DNA of 64,000 nt from Pascua guehoae (GCA_001600415.1 BCJX01000008.1:525262-589261); one strand, 5' to 3'. Numbered from the stretch's first letter, positions 23,768 through 36,212 are shown. A program made the numbers and translations. Notes: a model not told the origin generated them from the letters alone.

Positions 23768-24669
23768 CGATGGAAGGGGGATGAAGAATCAGGCTTCCAG
23801 AGCTTTGGTGGTGAGGCTCACATAATCTACCTGGGAGGTCGCTAGGCAACATGTTGCAGCGCGACGCTCTTCGCTTGAACTGTAACTTCGAACAGAGCAT
23901 GGTGCCTGGACGTCCGTGACATGGGTAGGTATTGGAAGAAGGTGAATAGAATGGACGGAGGCCCACACGCCTTTTACTCGCATTTATATCTCGAAGTTTA
24001 TCAGCCTGCACGGGGCAACTTCTCCGTTGACGTGGGTAAATGGTACAAGAACCTCTTGGCAATGTCACCCCGTACACTCAGTCACCTGAGCTTGCTGATA
24101 TCTAGAAAAAGTGGTAGCTATTCGTAGATGGCAATGAGAGCTCGTTCAGTGAACGCGATTGCTTTCACAACAGCCCAGGCAGCGAGGAGGATAGCACGAG
24201 TGAATGGTGAGTTTTGGCGCAAAGTCAGGAGTGAGTAATGGCATCCTAAGGGCTGACTTACTCTGCGGGATCTCTGAGTCTGGAAGAGTGGTATTGATTT
24301 GAGTGCCATGATGGTTGATAAAGCGTGTGGAATGCGAAAGGTTATCTTTGGCGCCACTCCCACGGCACGGGCCGATGAGGCCGCTGACCGTCCTTACAAC
24401 GAGACAATGACGACCAAGTTGAACTCGTGACCTCGCGTCCTGTTTGTCATGTGCGTCGGGTGCCGCGTGCCGTGGTGGTACGTCAACGTTGTCGCCTTTC
24501 TCTTGCCTGCTGGGCAACGCGCGCTGGCATATATGACACCAACCGCAGAACATCGCCCGATGAAACTCTGAAACCACCACTTTTTGAGACCAAGCAAAGT
24601 GGCAAATCGGTACCTGGACCACTTCTAAACCCAGAACAACAGCAACGCACATCTGCAACCGTCACATCC
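23768..24669. other. Intergenic, divergent promoters
   Basis: Between the small secreted protein and the FAD monooxygenase. A CATATATG motif at 24528-24535 is about 135 nt upstream of the monooxygenase ATG. The frame is open upstream of that ATG to 24427 but lacks family similarity. Nothing else recognised. Confidence 0.5.
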
Positions 24670-26034
24670 ATGACTCGCACGGTCGCCATTATCGGCTCCG
24701 CGATTGCGGGCCCAACACTGGCCCTTCACATCCTCTCCCACCCGGTTCTGCGGCGCACGTTTCGCCCCGTGTTGTATGACAAGGCGCCAGCCCAAGGGGA
24801 CAGACACAGTGACAGTAGGCGCGGTGCTGGTGCAACGGTGGGCGTATCTGCGAACGGCTTCTACCCGTTGCTCTCCCTCGGTCTCGAGGATGTGATCCGC
24901 CAACACGGGTGCGAGGTGTTTACAGTATCAGCATGGCGCGCCGACTACACCGGTGGCCTCGAGCACCTCACATCACACAAGCAAGCCCTATCCAGCACAC
25001 ACCCGGATACCGGCGTGTTTTACTTTGAACGTGGCGCGCTCCAGGCCCTTCTTGTCGAGCGTGTGCGCGCCCTAGGTGGTGAAGTGCATTGGTCGAAACA
25101 GGCGGCAGGTTACGAGGCTCTCGGTGGCGGGAGGACACGCGTTACGTTCAAGGACGGCACCCAGACTGAGGCCGACGTGCTCGTCGGTGCGGATGGGGCA
25201 TTCTCCCCCACACGCCGCTTTCTCCTCGAGCAGCGCAACCCCGCGACCGCCGAGGAGAGGTGGTTACCGGCGTTCAAGGGACAGATTGGAATATTCGGCA
25301 TGTCTCAAGCCCCAGCGGCGCCAGACACGCAGGTGCAGTTTACCGACGCGCACGCCATCTACTTTGACCGAGGCTTCATGCACACCGGCCCCTGTGCTGA
25401 GGGCGTGACACGCTGGGACCTCTTGCTCCCGGCCTCCGAGCCCAGTGTGTCCCTGGCGCCACCAGTCGAGCCTGATGCGTCGCAAGCACCATGGGAAGCA
25501 GTCATCGTTCCCGGCCGTTACCCACACGCACAGGTTGTCGACATTCTTCGGAAGCATGAAGCCGCCACCCATCCGTACGCGGGCACCGTTGGCAACCTCT
25601 TGCGCTCCGCCGATCGTATCATCGCCACCCCCATGCGGCAGCGCGTGTGGGACGTCGACGAGATTCAGTGCACAAACACTGGCAATAACAACAAACCCAA
25701 CGCAGTACTCCTCGGCGACGCCGCGCGCCTCCTCCTCCCCACTTCCGGACAGGGCACGGGCTTCGCAATCGAGGACGCCACCGTGCTGGCCCGCTCCCTC
25801 CTTCATCACACGGACAACCTCCCCGCAGCGTTGGAGGAGTATGCCCACGAGCGTGTACCCCGGGGCCGCAAAATGGCCTCAATGGCCACCGCCATGGCAG
25901 CCATTACTGCTGGGAAAAACTGGTTCACGCGAGCGGTCCGCGACTATGGGTCCAAGTGGGCACGGGCCAAACCGGGCAAGAGCCTTGCGGATGGGTGGCC
26001 ATTCAACGACCGTGTAAAGCTCCTGGATGAGTAG
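24670..26034 (+). CDS. FAD-dependent monooxygenase (aromatic hydroxylase type)
   Basis: A group A flavoprotein monooxygenase of 454 aa that uses NAD(P)H and O2 to hydroxylate a small, usually aromatic, substrate. Single exon. The ATG at 24670 was chosen because the Rossmann motif VAIIGSAIAGPTLAL follows directly; the frame is open for 81 more codons upstream without similarity. Visible motifs: the GxGxxG-type dinucleotide fold (second Gly replaced by Ala) at residues 4-20, DVLVGADGAFSPTRR near 175-190 (the DG motif contacting FAD and NADPH), and VLLGDAARLLLPTSGQGTGFAIEDA (GD motif, FAD ribityl) near 350. The substrate cannot be read from the sequence; salicylate- or zeaxanthin-epoxidase-like relatives are equally possible. 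CYP505 lies 1.2 kb downstream on the same strand. Confidence 0.9.
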   Translation: MTRTVAIIGSAIAGPTLALHILSHPVLRRTFRPVLYDKAPAQGDRHSDSRRGAGATVGVSANGFYPLLSLGLEDVIRQHGCEVFTVSAWRADYTGGLEHLTSHKQALSSTHPDTGVFYFERGALQALLVERVRALGGEVHWSKQAAGYEALGGGRTRVTFKDGTQTEADVLVGADGAFSPTRRFLLEQRNPATAEERWLPAFKGQIGIFGMSQAPAAPDTQVQFTDAHAIYFDRGFMHTGPCAEGVTRWDLLLPASEPSVSLAPPVEPDASQAPWEAVIVPGRYPHAQVVDILRKHEAATHPYAGTVGNLLRSADRIIATPMRQRVWDVDEIQCTNTGNNNKPNAVLLGDAARLLLPTSGQGTGFAIEDATVLARSLLHHTDNLPAALEEYAHERVPRGRKMASMATAMAAITAGKNWFTRAVRDYGSKWARAKPGKSLADGWPFNDRVKLLDE

Positions 26035-26105
26035 AGGGTTGAGCCTGTTGTGGACGAGCTGCCCTCCCCTAGGAGGGCGGCCTTGTAACACCTTTGCTCG
26101 TGCTA

Positions 26106-26263
26106 CGCCTAGACCCCCCGCAGGCGGGTCAAACTTGGCCCAGTGTCCTCACACCATGCAAACATCTGTGGCTCGCAGCCTAGACCCCGCAGGGGGTCGC
26201 ACTTTGTGACTGCTCTTTCCGCCTAGGGCCTCGTAGGAGGGGCGGCACTCAGCTTTGTACGTG
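26106..26263 (-). repeat. GC-hairpin elements, three hairpins
   Basis: Hairpins at about 26108-26130, 26180-26200 and a degenerate one at 26223-26245. The last is followed by CTTTGTACG. They begin 72 nt after the monooxygenase stop, probably in its 3' UTR. Confidence 0.8.
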
Positions 26264-27258
26264 GTGACTCACTCCCTTGGAGCTTGCAGCTTGCAGCTTG
26301 TGCCGGCCGTATCACCCTCACTCCACTGTCGTTCTACTTGCACTTTGCCTTCATGCAGTGCTCATTCCCTCATTTCTGCTTATTTTGGACCTTTACCACC
26401 TCGGCGTATGACATTACTGATTACGGTCATCCGGTCTCATGCTGTTTCCATTCAGTGCTCCATGAGAGGAGGTTCAGCCTGCCAGGCATAGGCCCGGTCA
26501 TTGTTACCCTAGTGAAACTGGTTGCCAGTTGGTTTAGGGCGTGCCGCGGTGTTGAATGACCTTGCCGCAGCCTCCTTGTGGGGCCCTTATCCGACCTACC
26601 CCGGTTTGGTGCGCTCGATGCATGGCTCAGCGCCTTTTATTGCCTGTGAGAAGTTCTGGTCTTGTGCTGCCTAGACCCCCCGCAGGGGGTTCAAACTTGG
26701 CCCAGTGTCCTCGCCAGACCCCCGCAAGGGGGGTCACACTCACCTTGCTGTATCCTCGCCCAGGAGATGACGTCACATTCCGCACTGGCTTGGCGGACGC
26801 CACGGTGGCATGCTCGGTGCCGGTGTTCAGCCAGGCCGAAGGCCGAAGGGCATCGGCTCGGACACTGCCGGTCGTGTCAATGGCGCCCGTCACCGTGCCG
26901 GGCACGCTCGAAATTGCCCGTGCCACCATGCGGGTGTCAACAGACGGCTTCCCACGCCGCGTCCCACCCTCGACGGTCGCGGCGTTCTTCGTGTGTGTCG
27001 TGGCAGCTTGGGAGGATGCCGCTTGCGTGTTGTGGTTCCATCAGGCGCCGAAAAAGTCGGTAGTGGTTGCGTCTGGCATCCATGGTTGGTCCATTGACAG
27101 ATAACATCAAGCAGCCGAATAGAACGGAGTACCGGTAGTTGTTTAAGACCAGGACTGGGGCCACTGACGACACATGACCACCCCACAGACGCCTCAACTT
27201 CACACAAATCATTACGCTTCTCCAGGACATTGTCGACCCCAATTGGCGAACATTGGAG
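26264..27258. other. Intergenic, upstream of CYP505
   Basis: No confident gene. A minus-strand frame at 26929-26749 (MVARAISSVPG...) would splice exactly across the hairpin element at 26668-26749 (GTGAGTGTG donor, TAGGCAG acceptor), but nothing else supports it as coding. Confidence 0.5.
26668..26749 (-). repeat. GC-hairpin element, two hairpins, GT...AG ends
   Basis: On the minus strand this copy runs from GGTGAGTGTGACCCCCC to GGGGTCTAGGCAG, so it has a splice donor at one end and an acceptor at the other. Confidence 0.9.
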
Positions 27259-30200
27259 ATGGAGGCTACATCGAGCGTGTGTCCCGCATCGTCGTCGATG
27301 GGCGCGGTGAGTGACAACCGTATGCAAGGCTGATCACCAGTGCCCAGTCCCTCACGACGGATCTGATTCTAACAGCACGGAAAACGGTACCACTGCGCAC
27401 AACGACAGTGCACACAACGAGAGTGCACACAATCACACCAATGGCACCACAACAGCCCACAATGGCACTACAACAACGCACAACGGGAACGGTCACACTG
27501 AAGCAGCCGACGAGGACGAGACAGAGCCTCTCCAACCCATTCCCCAACCGCGCCCCCGCCTGATCATCGGTAACCTCGGCGAGCTTGACCCCTCGCAGGG
27601 GATCGCATCTCTTATGCGCTTGCGGTCACTCTACGGCCCGATTTACCAGCTCAAGCTCATTGACACGCTCGTTGTCGTCTCGTCCGAGAAGCTCGTCAAC
27701 CACATATCCGACGAGTCAATTTTCCAGAAATATATCAGCAACCCGCTCAAGCAAGTGCGACACTTTGCAGGGGACGGCCTGTTCACGGCCTATGGCGAAG
27801 AACACAACTGGCATCTTGCCCACCGCATTCTTGTGCCCGCGTTTGGCCCACTAGCGATCAAGAAGATGCAGCCCATGATGCTTGACATCATTTCGCAAAT
27901 GGTAATGACGTGGGAGAACCACGCCGGGGAGGCGTTTGAAGCGGCGGACCAGTTTACGAGCCTCGCCTTTGTAAGCGTTCCCAGGGCTTAGGATATGAAG
28001 GGCTTAGGATATGAAAGGAGTGTGCTGACAGCCCAGGATACGATCGGATGGTGCGCGTTCCGCTACAAGTTTGGCTGTGTCTTGCAATTCAACTCGTCGG
28101 AAGCGCACCCGTTCATCGAGACCATGGTCAAGCTTCTCTCGGAGTCGGGGACGCGTGCACGCCGCCCCAAAGTCCTGAACTCGGCCCTGTTCTTGAGCGA
28201 TCGAGAGTTCCACGCGAATATTGAGCGGCTGCACAAGGAGTGCGACGAAATTGTGGCCGAGCGTCGGAAAAATCCGGATCCGGACGCCAACGACCTCCTC
28301 AACCGGATGATTCTCGACAAGGACCCCCGCACCGGCGAGCACCTCTCCGACGACAACATTCGCTTCCAAATGGTCACGTTCCTCATCGCCGGACACGAGA
28401 CGACTAGTGGTGCATTAAGTTTCCTGTTTTATTACGTTCTCAAGAACCCGCGGACGTTTGTGAAGGCGCGAGAGGAAGCGGACCGGGCGATCGCCGAAGT
28501 TGGCGGAAACCTCCTCCTCCTCCAACCCCACAAGCTCACGTACATTGACGCGCTGTTGAAGGAGACGCTCCGTCTGCAGCCCACGGCTCCTGCCTGGGCC
28601 GTGTCGCCGAAAGCGCCAGAAGGTGCCGTCCTCCCCGGTGGCTACCACGTCAAACACGGACAGCCTATTGTGGCCCTCCTAGGCGGGCTTCACCGAGACG
28701 TGGAGGTGTGGGGCAAGGATGCCGAAGAGTTCCGCCCCGAGCGGTGGCTCGACGGCACTCCTATCCCCCCGAATGCGTGGAAACCGTTTGGAAACGGCGA
28801 CCGCGCATGCATCGGCCGTGGCTTCGCGATGCAAGAGGCACAGCTTGCTGTGGCAATCATTGCGAACAGGTTCGACCTCACGATGGCCGACCCGAGTTAC
28901 AACCTCACAATCAAGGAGACCCTAACTGTCAAGCCCGACCAGTTTAAGATTATCGCCCGGAAGAGGAACCCACACCAGAGCTTGCTCACCGAGTTGATTG
29001 CCGGCGGCAGTGCTCAGCCCCAAGCAGTTGCCACAAACCGCAATTCGTCAGCGGGTGGCGGCGGCGCAGGGAATGCCTCCAAGCTCTACATCTTCTACGG
29101 CTCCAACTCTGGCTCGTGCTCTGGTCTCGCAGCAGATATTGCCTCGCTTGCACCCACAAAGGGCTACGAGGCGACAGTCGGCGAGCTGGACAGCGTTGCC
29201 GGCGGCGGCAAGCTCCCCACGGATGGCCCGGTGGTGATCATTACCGCGTCGTATGAGGGTAAACCAACCGACAACGCGCGCATGTTTGTCGAGTCGCTGG
29301 GGGCGATGCAGGGCACAGATGCGCTCAAGGGTGTCAAGTATATTGTCATGGGCGCTGGCCACCGGGACTGGGCACAGACGTTCCACCGAATTCCAAAGTT
29401 TATCGATGAACGACTCGCCGACCTCGGAGCCGAGCGGCTGCTCCCCATCAGCCTGGCCGACGCAGGTGGCGACCTCTTGGGCGACTTTGAGGCGTTCCAG
29501 GATCGCCTGTGGGGTTATCTCAAAGAGGGCAATAACGAAACGACGGGCACTGCTGCCCCCAGCGTCGAGGTTACCAAGGAGGCGACGGGGAAGGCAAGGG
29601 TACTTCCGTCGAGTGCCAACCCTGCATGGCTGCGGATCTCGTGTGGCATCGACGGCGTGGGCAAAATTCTTTCGCAGGATACCCTTATCGAGGCCACCGA
29701 GACACGCCCGCAAGTCAATTATGTTACAGTCGACCTCCCCGAGGGCCAGACGTACCGCGCCGGCGACTACCTCGCCGTCCTGCCCAAGAACCCACCACCA
29801 GCTGTGGATCGCGTCCTCACGCTCTTCAAATTGAACGCCGACGACAGCGTCATTGTCAACATTCCCGGGTCTTTCCTCCCGGCCGACACGCCTATGCGCG
29901 CCGATGACTTATTCGCGTCGTATGTCGAGCTTGGACAGCCCGCCAGCAAGCGTATCCTCCCCGCCCTCATCGAGTACTGCAAACACCCAGCGGGCAAGGA
30001 CAAACTCCGCATGTTCGAGGACCAGTACGCCGAGGAGGTCTTGGACAAGCGTCGCAGTCTGCTCGACCTGATCGAAATGACTGCCACCGACGTTCCGCTC
30101 GAGTTTTTCCTCTCCAATCTGCCCAAGATGAAGATCAGGCAGTACTCGTGAGTCCTCACGAAAGCCTTGTATCCCCACTAATCGTATAGCATCTCGTCCA

Positions 30201-30871
30201 CGCCGCTTGACGACCCTACGAGGGTAACCCTGACGTACACGGTCCACGGCGCCCCCGCGTCCTCGGGCCACAAGTACCTCGGCGTGGCATCCAACTACCT
30301 CGCATTCCTGAACGCCGGCGACAGTCTGCTGTGTGCAGTCAAAGCGAGTGCCGAGTTCCACCTTCCCGCGGATCCAAAGACGCCCGTGGTCATGTTTGCC
30401 GCTGGATCGGGCGTCGCGCCGTTCCGCGGATTCATCAGCGAACGAGCACTGCAACGCGCGGCAGGACGCACTGTCGGATCCACTGTACTCTACTTTGGCA
30501 CCCGCACGGCCGAGGACGTCCTGCACTCTGAAGAAATGTTGGGGTGGATCAAGGACGGCACCCTCGACTTCCGTCCCGTCCTCTCTCGCACCGACGACAC
30601 GATACTTCCCGACTTCCCCGACTCGGTCAAGCTTGTCCCCGCCACGAATTACGTCCAGGACCGTGTGTGGGAGGAGCGAGATGACATCCAACGGCTCTTC
30701 TTCGAGGGCGCGCAGTTCTATACCTGCGGGAGTGGGGCGCGTCTCGGCATCGGCCTCAAGGCCACGCTTGTCGACATTATCGCCGAGGTGAAGGGGTGCG
30801 ACAAGGAAGAGGCGGCCGAGATTATGGACAAGCTGTCCCGGGAACGGTACAAGACGGACGTGTTCCTTTAG
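27259..30871 (+). CDS. CYP505: Self-sufficient cytochrome P450-reductase fusion (CYP505/P450foxy)
   Basis: A fused fatty-acid subterminal hydroxylase: P450, FMN and FAD/NADPH domains in one chain. Four exons: 27259-27306, 27341-27970, 28037-30147 and 30190-30871 (1156 aa). Residues about 25-70 are a His/Asn/Thr-rich low-complexity insert not usual in the family. P450 motifs: LIAGHETTSGAL (I-helix, near 344), KETLRLQP (ExxR), PFGNGDRACIGRGFAM (heme Cys, near 480). The flavodoxin-like part starts YIFYGSNSGSC near 577; the FAD site is RQYSISSTP near 927; NADPH sites are AAGSGVAPFRGFISER near 1000 and YTCGSGARLG. It ends YKTDVFL, without the terminal Trp of microsomal reductase. The 34-nt first intron sets the start; the next GTG-initiated frame would lack an ATG. 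Bacterial homologue: CYP102A1. Confidence 0.95.
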
Positions 30872-30879
30872 AGAGCCAC

Positions 30880-30964
30880 GCCTAGACCCCCCGCAGGGGG
30901 GTCAAACTTGGCCCAGTGTCCTTGCCTAGACCCCCCGCAGGGGGGTCACACTCACCTTTCACAA
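30880..30964 (-). repeat. GC-hairpin element, two intact hairpins
   Basis: Starts 9 nt after the CYP505 stop. Both palindromes are perfect and the spacer is standard. The end is GGTCACACTCACCTTTCACAATTTG, showing an AT-rich extension shared with the copy at 42180. Confidence 0.93.
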
Positions 30965-33607
30965 TTTGTGCGTAATGCTCCACACCGTTGTCATTGTAAA
31001 CACCAGCCAGCGCTGCCCAGTTGGCCGGTGAGTCTTCTCGCCCTGTTGTAGTTTCAGGAACCACCGTAACCTAGCAACTATTGTGATGTATAAATTTCTC
31101 AACTCGCGGCATCTCAACGTGGGAATACCTCACTTGAAGAGCACGTGTTCCAGGTCAGGACAACAACAGCCCTTGCGAGGGCGAGACTCGGAGCTTTTGT
31201 GGGCTCCACCCACAGGGGACGTGTCTTGGCGGGGCATCGCGTGCTGCCATTCTTGCACACTGTGTGAGCGGTGTCACAACACACGAGTCCCGTGGCGGAC
31301 TAAACTGTGCCAATCAGTAAGACCGTGGGGCGTTTCCGCAGGACAAAGAGTGAGCCAGATGCTGATGGCAGGCAAACCCGAGGTCAGCAATTCAGACGCG
31401 CTGAAGATTGCAGGCTCGTCAGCCTTGCACAGGACCGCTGCATGGAATTGTGTTCTGGAATAGCTTCCAAGGTGGAAGTGTGAGACATTTGGCAGCCAGG
31501 CCAGGTTGCATGCCCAAGAGTACCCTCAATGGTGTGTGTGACCCCCCTGCGCGGGGTCCAGGCGGAAAGAGCAGGCCAAGGTGCGACCCCCCTGCGGGGG
31601 GTCTACGGGTGGTGAAGAACCTGTCCACATGTCCACAAAGCGTCGCAAGCTTCGAAGTTTCCTTGTGGAGCGCATACTCGGCTGCACGTCAGTTGGTCGC
31701 GTCATTGACAACAAGCAGTCAAGACGACCACGAGTTGGACCTCCCAAAAGCACTGACATGCTTACCCAATTACTCTGAAACCCACACCGTTGTCTGAAAC
31801 CCTAAACTGGGTCAGTTGTCAGCCTGGCCGCTGAGTGACTTTTACCTCCGCATGCCACGGAGGCAGGTGGGCACACTGCGTAGTACGCCGCTCGGGTTCC
31901 TGCCCAATGGCGACGAGAGGCACACGTCTGTCTGATCGGTCCCCAATCCTAAATGGGCAGAGTGTGCCATTACGGGAGTGACGTTGATGTGATCCTGAGG
32001 AACCCCAAGAAAGGCATTCTAGTCTCGTTCCAGGGCAAACTGCGAGCTGTGCCTTTGTGCGTCTCGAGCCAACCTTGGCCGTGCCAAACACAAAAACTGG
32101 GGACGTCGGCGGTTGCCGACGACAGGAGACCGTACGTCTTGCCTCGGTTCCTGCCTCGATCAGCTGTCAAACAGAGGCACAGCTGATGGATACTCGCAAT
32201 GACCCGTTTTGACGCGGGAAGCTAGTCTCTCAGCGGCTCGGACGTCTGATATCGTCGGGCTTGCTATCTCTATCGGGTGGCGGCCGTGGGGGGGATGGGT
32301 GGCGCGGACGGATTGAGCCGACGAGGGGGTGCACGGGCTTGGAGGTGCGGGACGGGAACGAGCGCCGCCGAGCTGCGGTGGTGAGCACGCTCTGCACTGG
32401 AGGAATGCGCAGTTTTATTATCTGTAATGAGCGTGACGGCCCAGAATGAGGCAGAGTAGTGATCCCCAAAAGGGTCTCAGGAGAGAAAAAAAACCAAACG
32501 AGGTACATTACGCAATTATCAGCCACTGTTCAGGAATCACTCCCTGTCACCAAGCCAAGCATGCCGGCGACGATCAGACTAGAGCGCCCCTAACTGGCAG
32601 GCCATGGCAGGAACAGTGCTTTCAACAATGCCCTTGTGCCCATTCTGGACGTCTTCGGAGAAATCGGTCGCCGCCACCGCATGGCTTGTTCACGTTGTCT
32701 GACCAAACGCCAGTACCAATCCAGTTAGGCGACGACCAAACCACAAAGACTAGCAGACTAGGTTGGCGATGACACACGCAACGCATGGCCCGCTGTTGGT
32801 GGGGCACGCTGACCGAGGTCTTTTGTCAGGATCCACCATAGCGACAGCCAAACTTTGGGCCTTTGGGCGGCCATACGGTCCATTCGAGTATTGGGCTCGT
32901 GTCCCAGCCTCAACTTAAGCTCTTGCAGTAAAGCTTGGCTCGAGGCTTATGCCGTTGAATCTGTCCTGGTGTGAAACGGGCACGATGCGTAATTTCTGGC
33001 CACGCCTCGATCGCTCAACAGCACTTTCAGTCAAGTTTTATTGGTACCAAATACAAATCTTGTCCGTCTTTTATCCACCGGCCTTGACACACCACCTTCT
33101 GGGCCGAACAGCCTGACCAATACTCTCCCCACTTGCTAGGTGTTGTTGTCTCAAACCACCCACTGCCTCCCGCGTCACACGCCACCTGCCCGCCTGGCGT
33201 CTACCGTTGTGTCGGTGCATTTCGAGCCTTGTCCCTGTCCTGCCGTGTAGTCACTTGCTTGACGGCAGCCCCGCGGCATCGCTCCCTGTGGCGTTAGCTA
33301 ATTCTGAAGCCCATACGCCGCCGTTTCCGCCGTTGTGTTGCTTCCTCGGCGCCCCACAGGACCAGTTTGGGACACTGTTCTAGGGCAGCAATCCGACAAC
33401 AAACGTTACAGCTGGCTGCATATTACCAACCGCGACCAGCGTACGACTACCACCAACCCTCACATTTCTTGCTTGCCGCCAACGAGCGACGCGACCATTT
33501 GTAACCTGAGGAATACCTCGCCACTTGCTCTCAGTTGTCATCACCATCAACACCATCATCACCAGCACCCACTCGCAACTCCTCCTCCTCCATCAGCACC
33601 ACTCACC
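30965..33607. other. Intergenic, no recognised gene
   Basis: About 2.6 kb of short conflicting frames. The part after 33100 is the pyrimidine-rich leader and promoter of the acyl-CoA synthetase, with CACCATCA repeats near 33540-33570. Confidence 0.55.
31530..31612 (+). repeat. GC-hairpin element, GTGTGTG/CAGGCC subtype
   Basis: Reads GGTGTGTGTGACC, hairpin, GGCGGAAAGAGCAGGCC spacer, hairpin, GGTCTACGG. The spacer differs from the CTTGGCCCAG subtype and recurs at 36 kb, 39.2 kb and 40.8 kb. Confidence 0.88.
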
Positions 33608-36212
33608 ATGGCGCCACGGAAGAACAATGAGCCCGCGAGCTGGGAGCTTGACTGTGACAAGCCAAAGCCCAAGGGTGAAACTCGCATCCGCCGCAGCTAC
33701 TGTGCCAAGGACCTGACGCTGAGTGAGTGGGCCAAGCTAGCGTCGACGCACGGGACGCCAACTAGCACTGTGCCTTGCCCAGCATTGCAAGGCGCTAGTG
33801 TATGCATCAGATGCTGACAGCTGCTAGGACCCGTCGCTGGCGTCGATACCGTCCATGATATCATGCTCTACGCAGGCCGTACCCACGGCGACAAGCAGGG
33901 TTTTGGCTGGCGCGACGTCCTTGAGGTGTATACCGACTTGTCACCCGCATCGAGCATAGCGAGCAGCCACACAGGAGGCAGTAGGAGCACAGGTACGACC
34001 GCAAGCAAAACCCCATCGATCAAGGAAAAGTACCGCCTGGGGCCGCTTCGGTGGATGACCTACTTGGAGGCGTTACAAGAGGTCCGCGATCTTGGCAGTG
34101 GCCTCCGTGAATTGGGGGCGGGAACGTCCAGTCACAAGGGCTTCTTTGGCATCTACGCTGCCACATCGTGAGTGCCAAGTGTGGCAGGGTGCCTTGAATG
34201 GCAACACAGCAGTCGGCGGGAGATTTACGGTCATGACTAACGCAGCAGATGCAACTGGATGATGATGGCTCAGGCGTGTGCATTCAATGCAGTCCCAATC
34301 TGCACCCTGTACGACACGCTGGCAGTCGATGCCATCGCGAATGCACTGAGCGAGACCCAAGTACACGGAATGTTTACCAATGCCGAACTCCTCCCAAACG
34401 TCGAGCGCATCATTGCCAAGGCGCCCTCGGTCAAGCTCATTGTTTACGATGGCGTGGCAGACGGTGCTGTCCTCGAAGCGTTCAAGTGGTGCCAGGACCT
34501 CGAGGTGGTCCACATTGACGAGGTCCGCCGCATTGGTCTCGAAAACCAGTACCAGGCAGTACGTGCGCGTCGAGAAGACGTCTACTGCTGCATGTACACA
34601 AGTGGAGGTGGTGAGTGCCTGTGGTCTGTGCAGGTGAAACAAAGACGGGGGCACTGACACAACCAGGAGGTAAACCCAAAGGCGCGCTCTTGACACACGG
34701 CAATGTCTGCTCAGCAGGTAAGCAACAACAGGAGTTACTACCCCAGTTTGTGCTAACGCGGCCCAGCCGGCTCGGCATGGCGGATCATGAACGACGTGTT
34801 GGAAAAAGAAGAGGTGTATCTCGCGTTCCTCCCGCAAGCACACATTATGGAGTTTGCTGTCGAAATGACGTTTATCGCGTTTGGACTACCGATCGCGTAC
34901 GGCCGTATCAAGACGCTCACGGATGCGGGCGTGCGTGGATGTAAGAGTGATATTATGGAAGTGCGGCCAGTGAGTGTTTCAGCAGGGTCGCCTCTTGCTC
35001 CCCGACGCAGACGAGCTGACATGGCACAGTCGATGATGGTCGCTGTCCCTCAAGTATGGGAGATTATCCGCAAGGGCATCGTGGCCAAGGTGGACCAGTC
35101 TGGCAAGGTGAAAAAGGGCATGTTCAACCTCGCCGTCAAGGCCAAGAGCAAAGCGTTGGAGAATTCCATCCCAGGCGTCGCAGGCGTGGCCAACACGCTC
35201 GTGTTCAACCGCGTACGAGCGTCGACAGGGGGGCGGCTGCGCACCCTGCTCAACGGCGGCGGACCCGTAGCACGGACAACACAGCAGTTCCTGAGCGCCG
35301 CGCTCGTACAGATGATCCAGGGCTACGGCCTGACAGAGGGGACCGCAATGGCATGTCTCATGCACCCCCACTGGCGCTCGTACGGTGCTGTTGGCGGGCC
35401 TGTGCCCGGTGCCGAGATCAAGCTCGTAGACCGCCTCGAGGACGGTCTAGGGTACTCTACCGACAATGACCCACCCCAAGGCGAAATCTACCTCCGTGGA
35501 CCCGCTGTATTCAAGGGCTACTACAACCGCCCCCACCTCGACGCAGCGGCGTTTACGGCCGACAAGTGGTTCAAGACGGGCGACATTGGGCAAATCAACA
35601 AGGACGGGACGTTTACCATTATCGACCGGATCAAGAACCACGTCCGTCTAGCGGGCGGAACGTACGTGGCGCTCGAGCGCCTCGAGGCAGTGTACAAGAG
35701 CTGCTCGTTCATCTTCAACGCCATGGTCATGGCCAACGCCCACCACCGCCACCCAGCTCTCATCGCCGTGGTCCATCCAGCGGGACTGCCAAACTTTGCG
35801 CGCAAAAATGGCATCACCGACTGGGAAAACGTCGAAGCCTTGTGTTGCAATACACGATTTGTCGACCTTTGCCTCCAAGAGCTCAACTCTCATGCCAAAA
35901 AGGAAGGGCTCAAGGGCCAGGAACTCCTCGAGGCGCTCATCCTCACCACTGACGAGTGGACGCCAGAGTCGGGCCTCCTCACGGCTGCACAGAGTAGGTC
36001 TCGGGTGAAATGGCTCCGGACAGTTTCTGACTGGTGCAGAATTGAAGCGAACAATCATTGAGCAACACTACGCCGACTCTATCCGCAAGGTCTACCGCAC
36101 AAACGTCGAAATCGAGGCCAAGGTGTACCGCACAAACGTCGACGTCGAGGCCAAGGTCAGCATCGAGCAGTTTCCCTTGCCACCAACGGGTTTGAGGTCC
36201 GCGGAGTGGTGA
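33608..36212 (+). CDS. Long-chain fatty acyl-CoA synthetase (AMP-forming)
   Basis: Activates long-chain fatty acids to acyl-CoA through an acyl-AMP. Seven exons: 33608-33722, 33828-34167, 34249-34610, 34667-34717, 34767-34969, 35030-35993 and 36040-36212 (735 aa). Motifs in order: HDIMLYAGRTHG; GIYAATSCNWMMMAQAC and LYDTLA; the AMP/ATP loop YTSGGGGKPKGALLTHGN (usual YTSGTTGxPKG, so two threonines are replaced by glycine); YLAFLPQAHIME; IQGYGLTEG; GGPVPGAEIKLVD; GEIYLRGPAVFKGYY; WFKTGDIGQ and IIDRIKNHVRLAGG (FACS signature region). The fourth exon is only 51 nt. The last exon carries a 33-nt in-frame tandem duplication (VYRTNVEIEAK/VYRTNVDVEAK). It could act with CYP505 on the same lipid pool (inference). 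Confidence 0.93.

Noticed and set aside
26627..26929. Small minus-strand gene spliced across the hairpin element
   Set aside because: The splice fit is good but the peptide has no start context, no family and no further exon; used only as an example of element ends.
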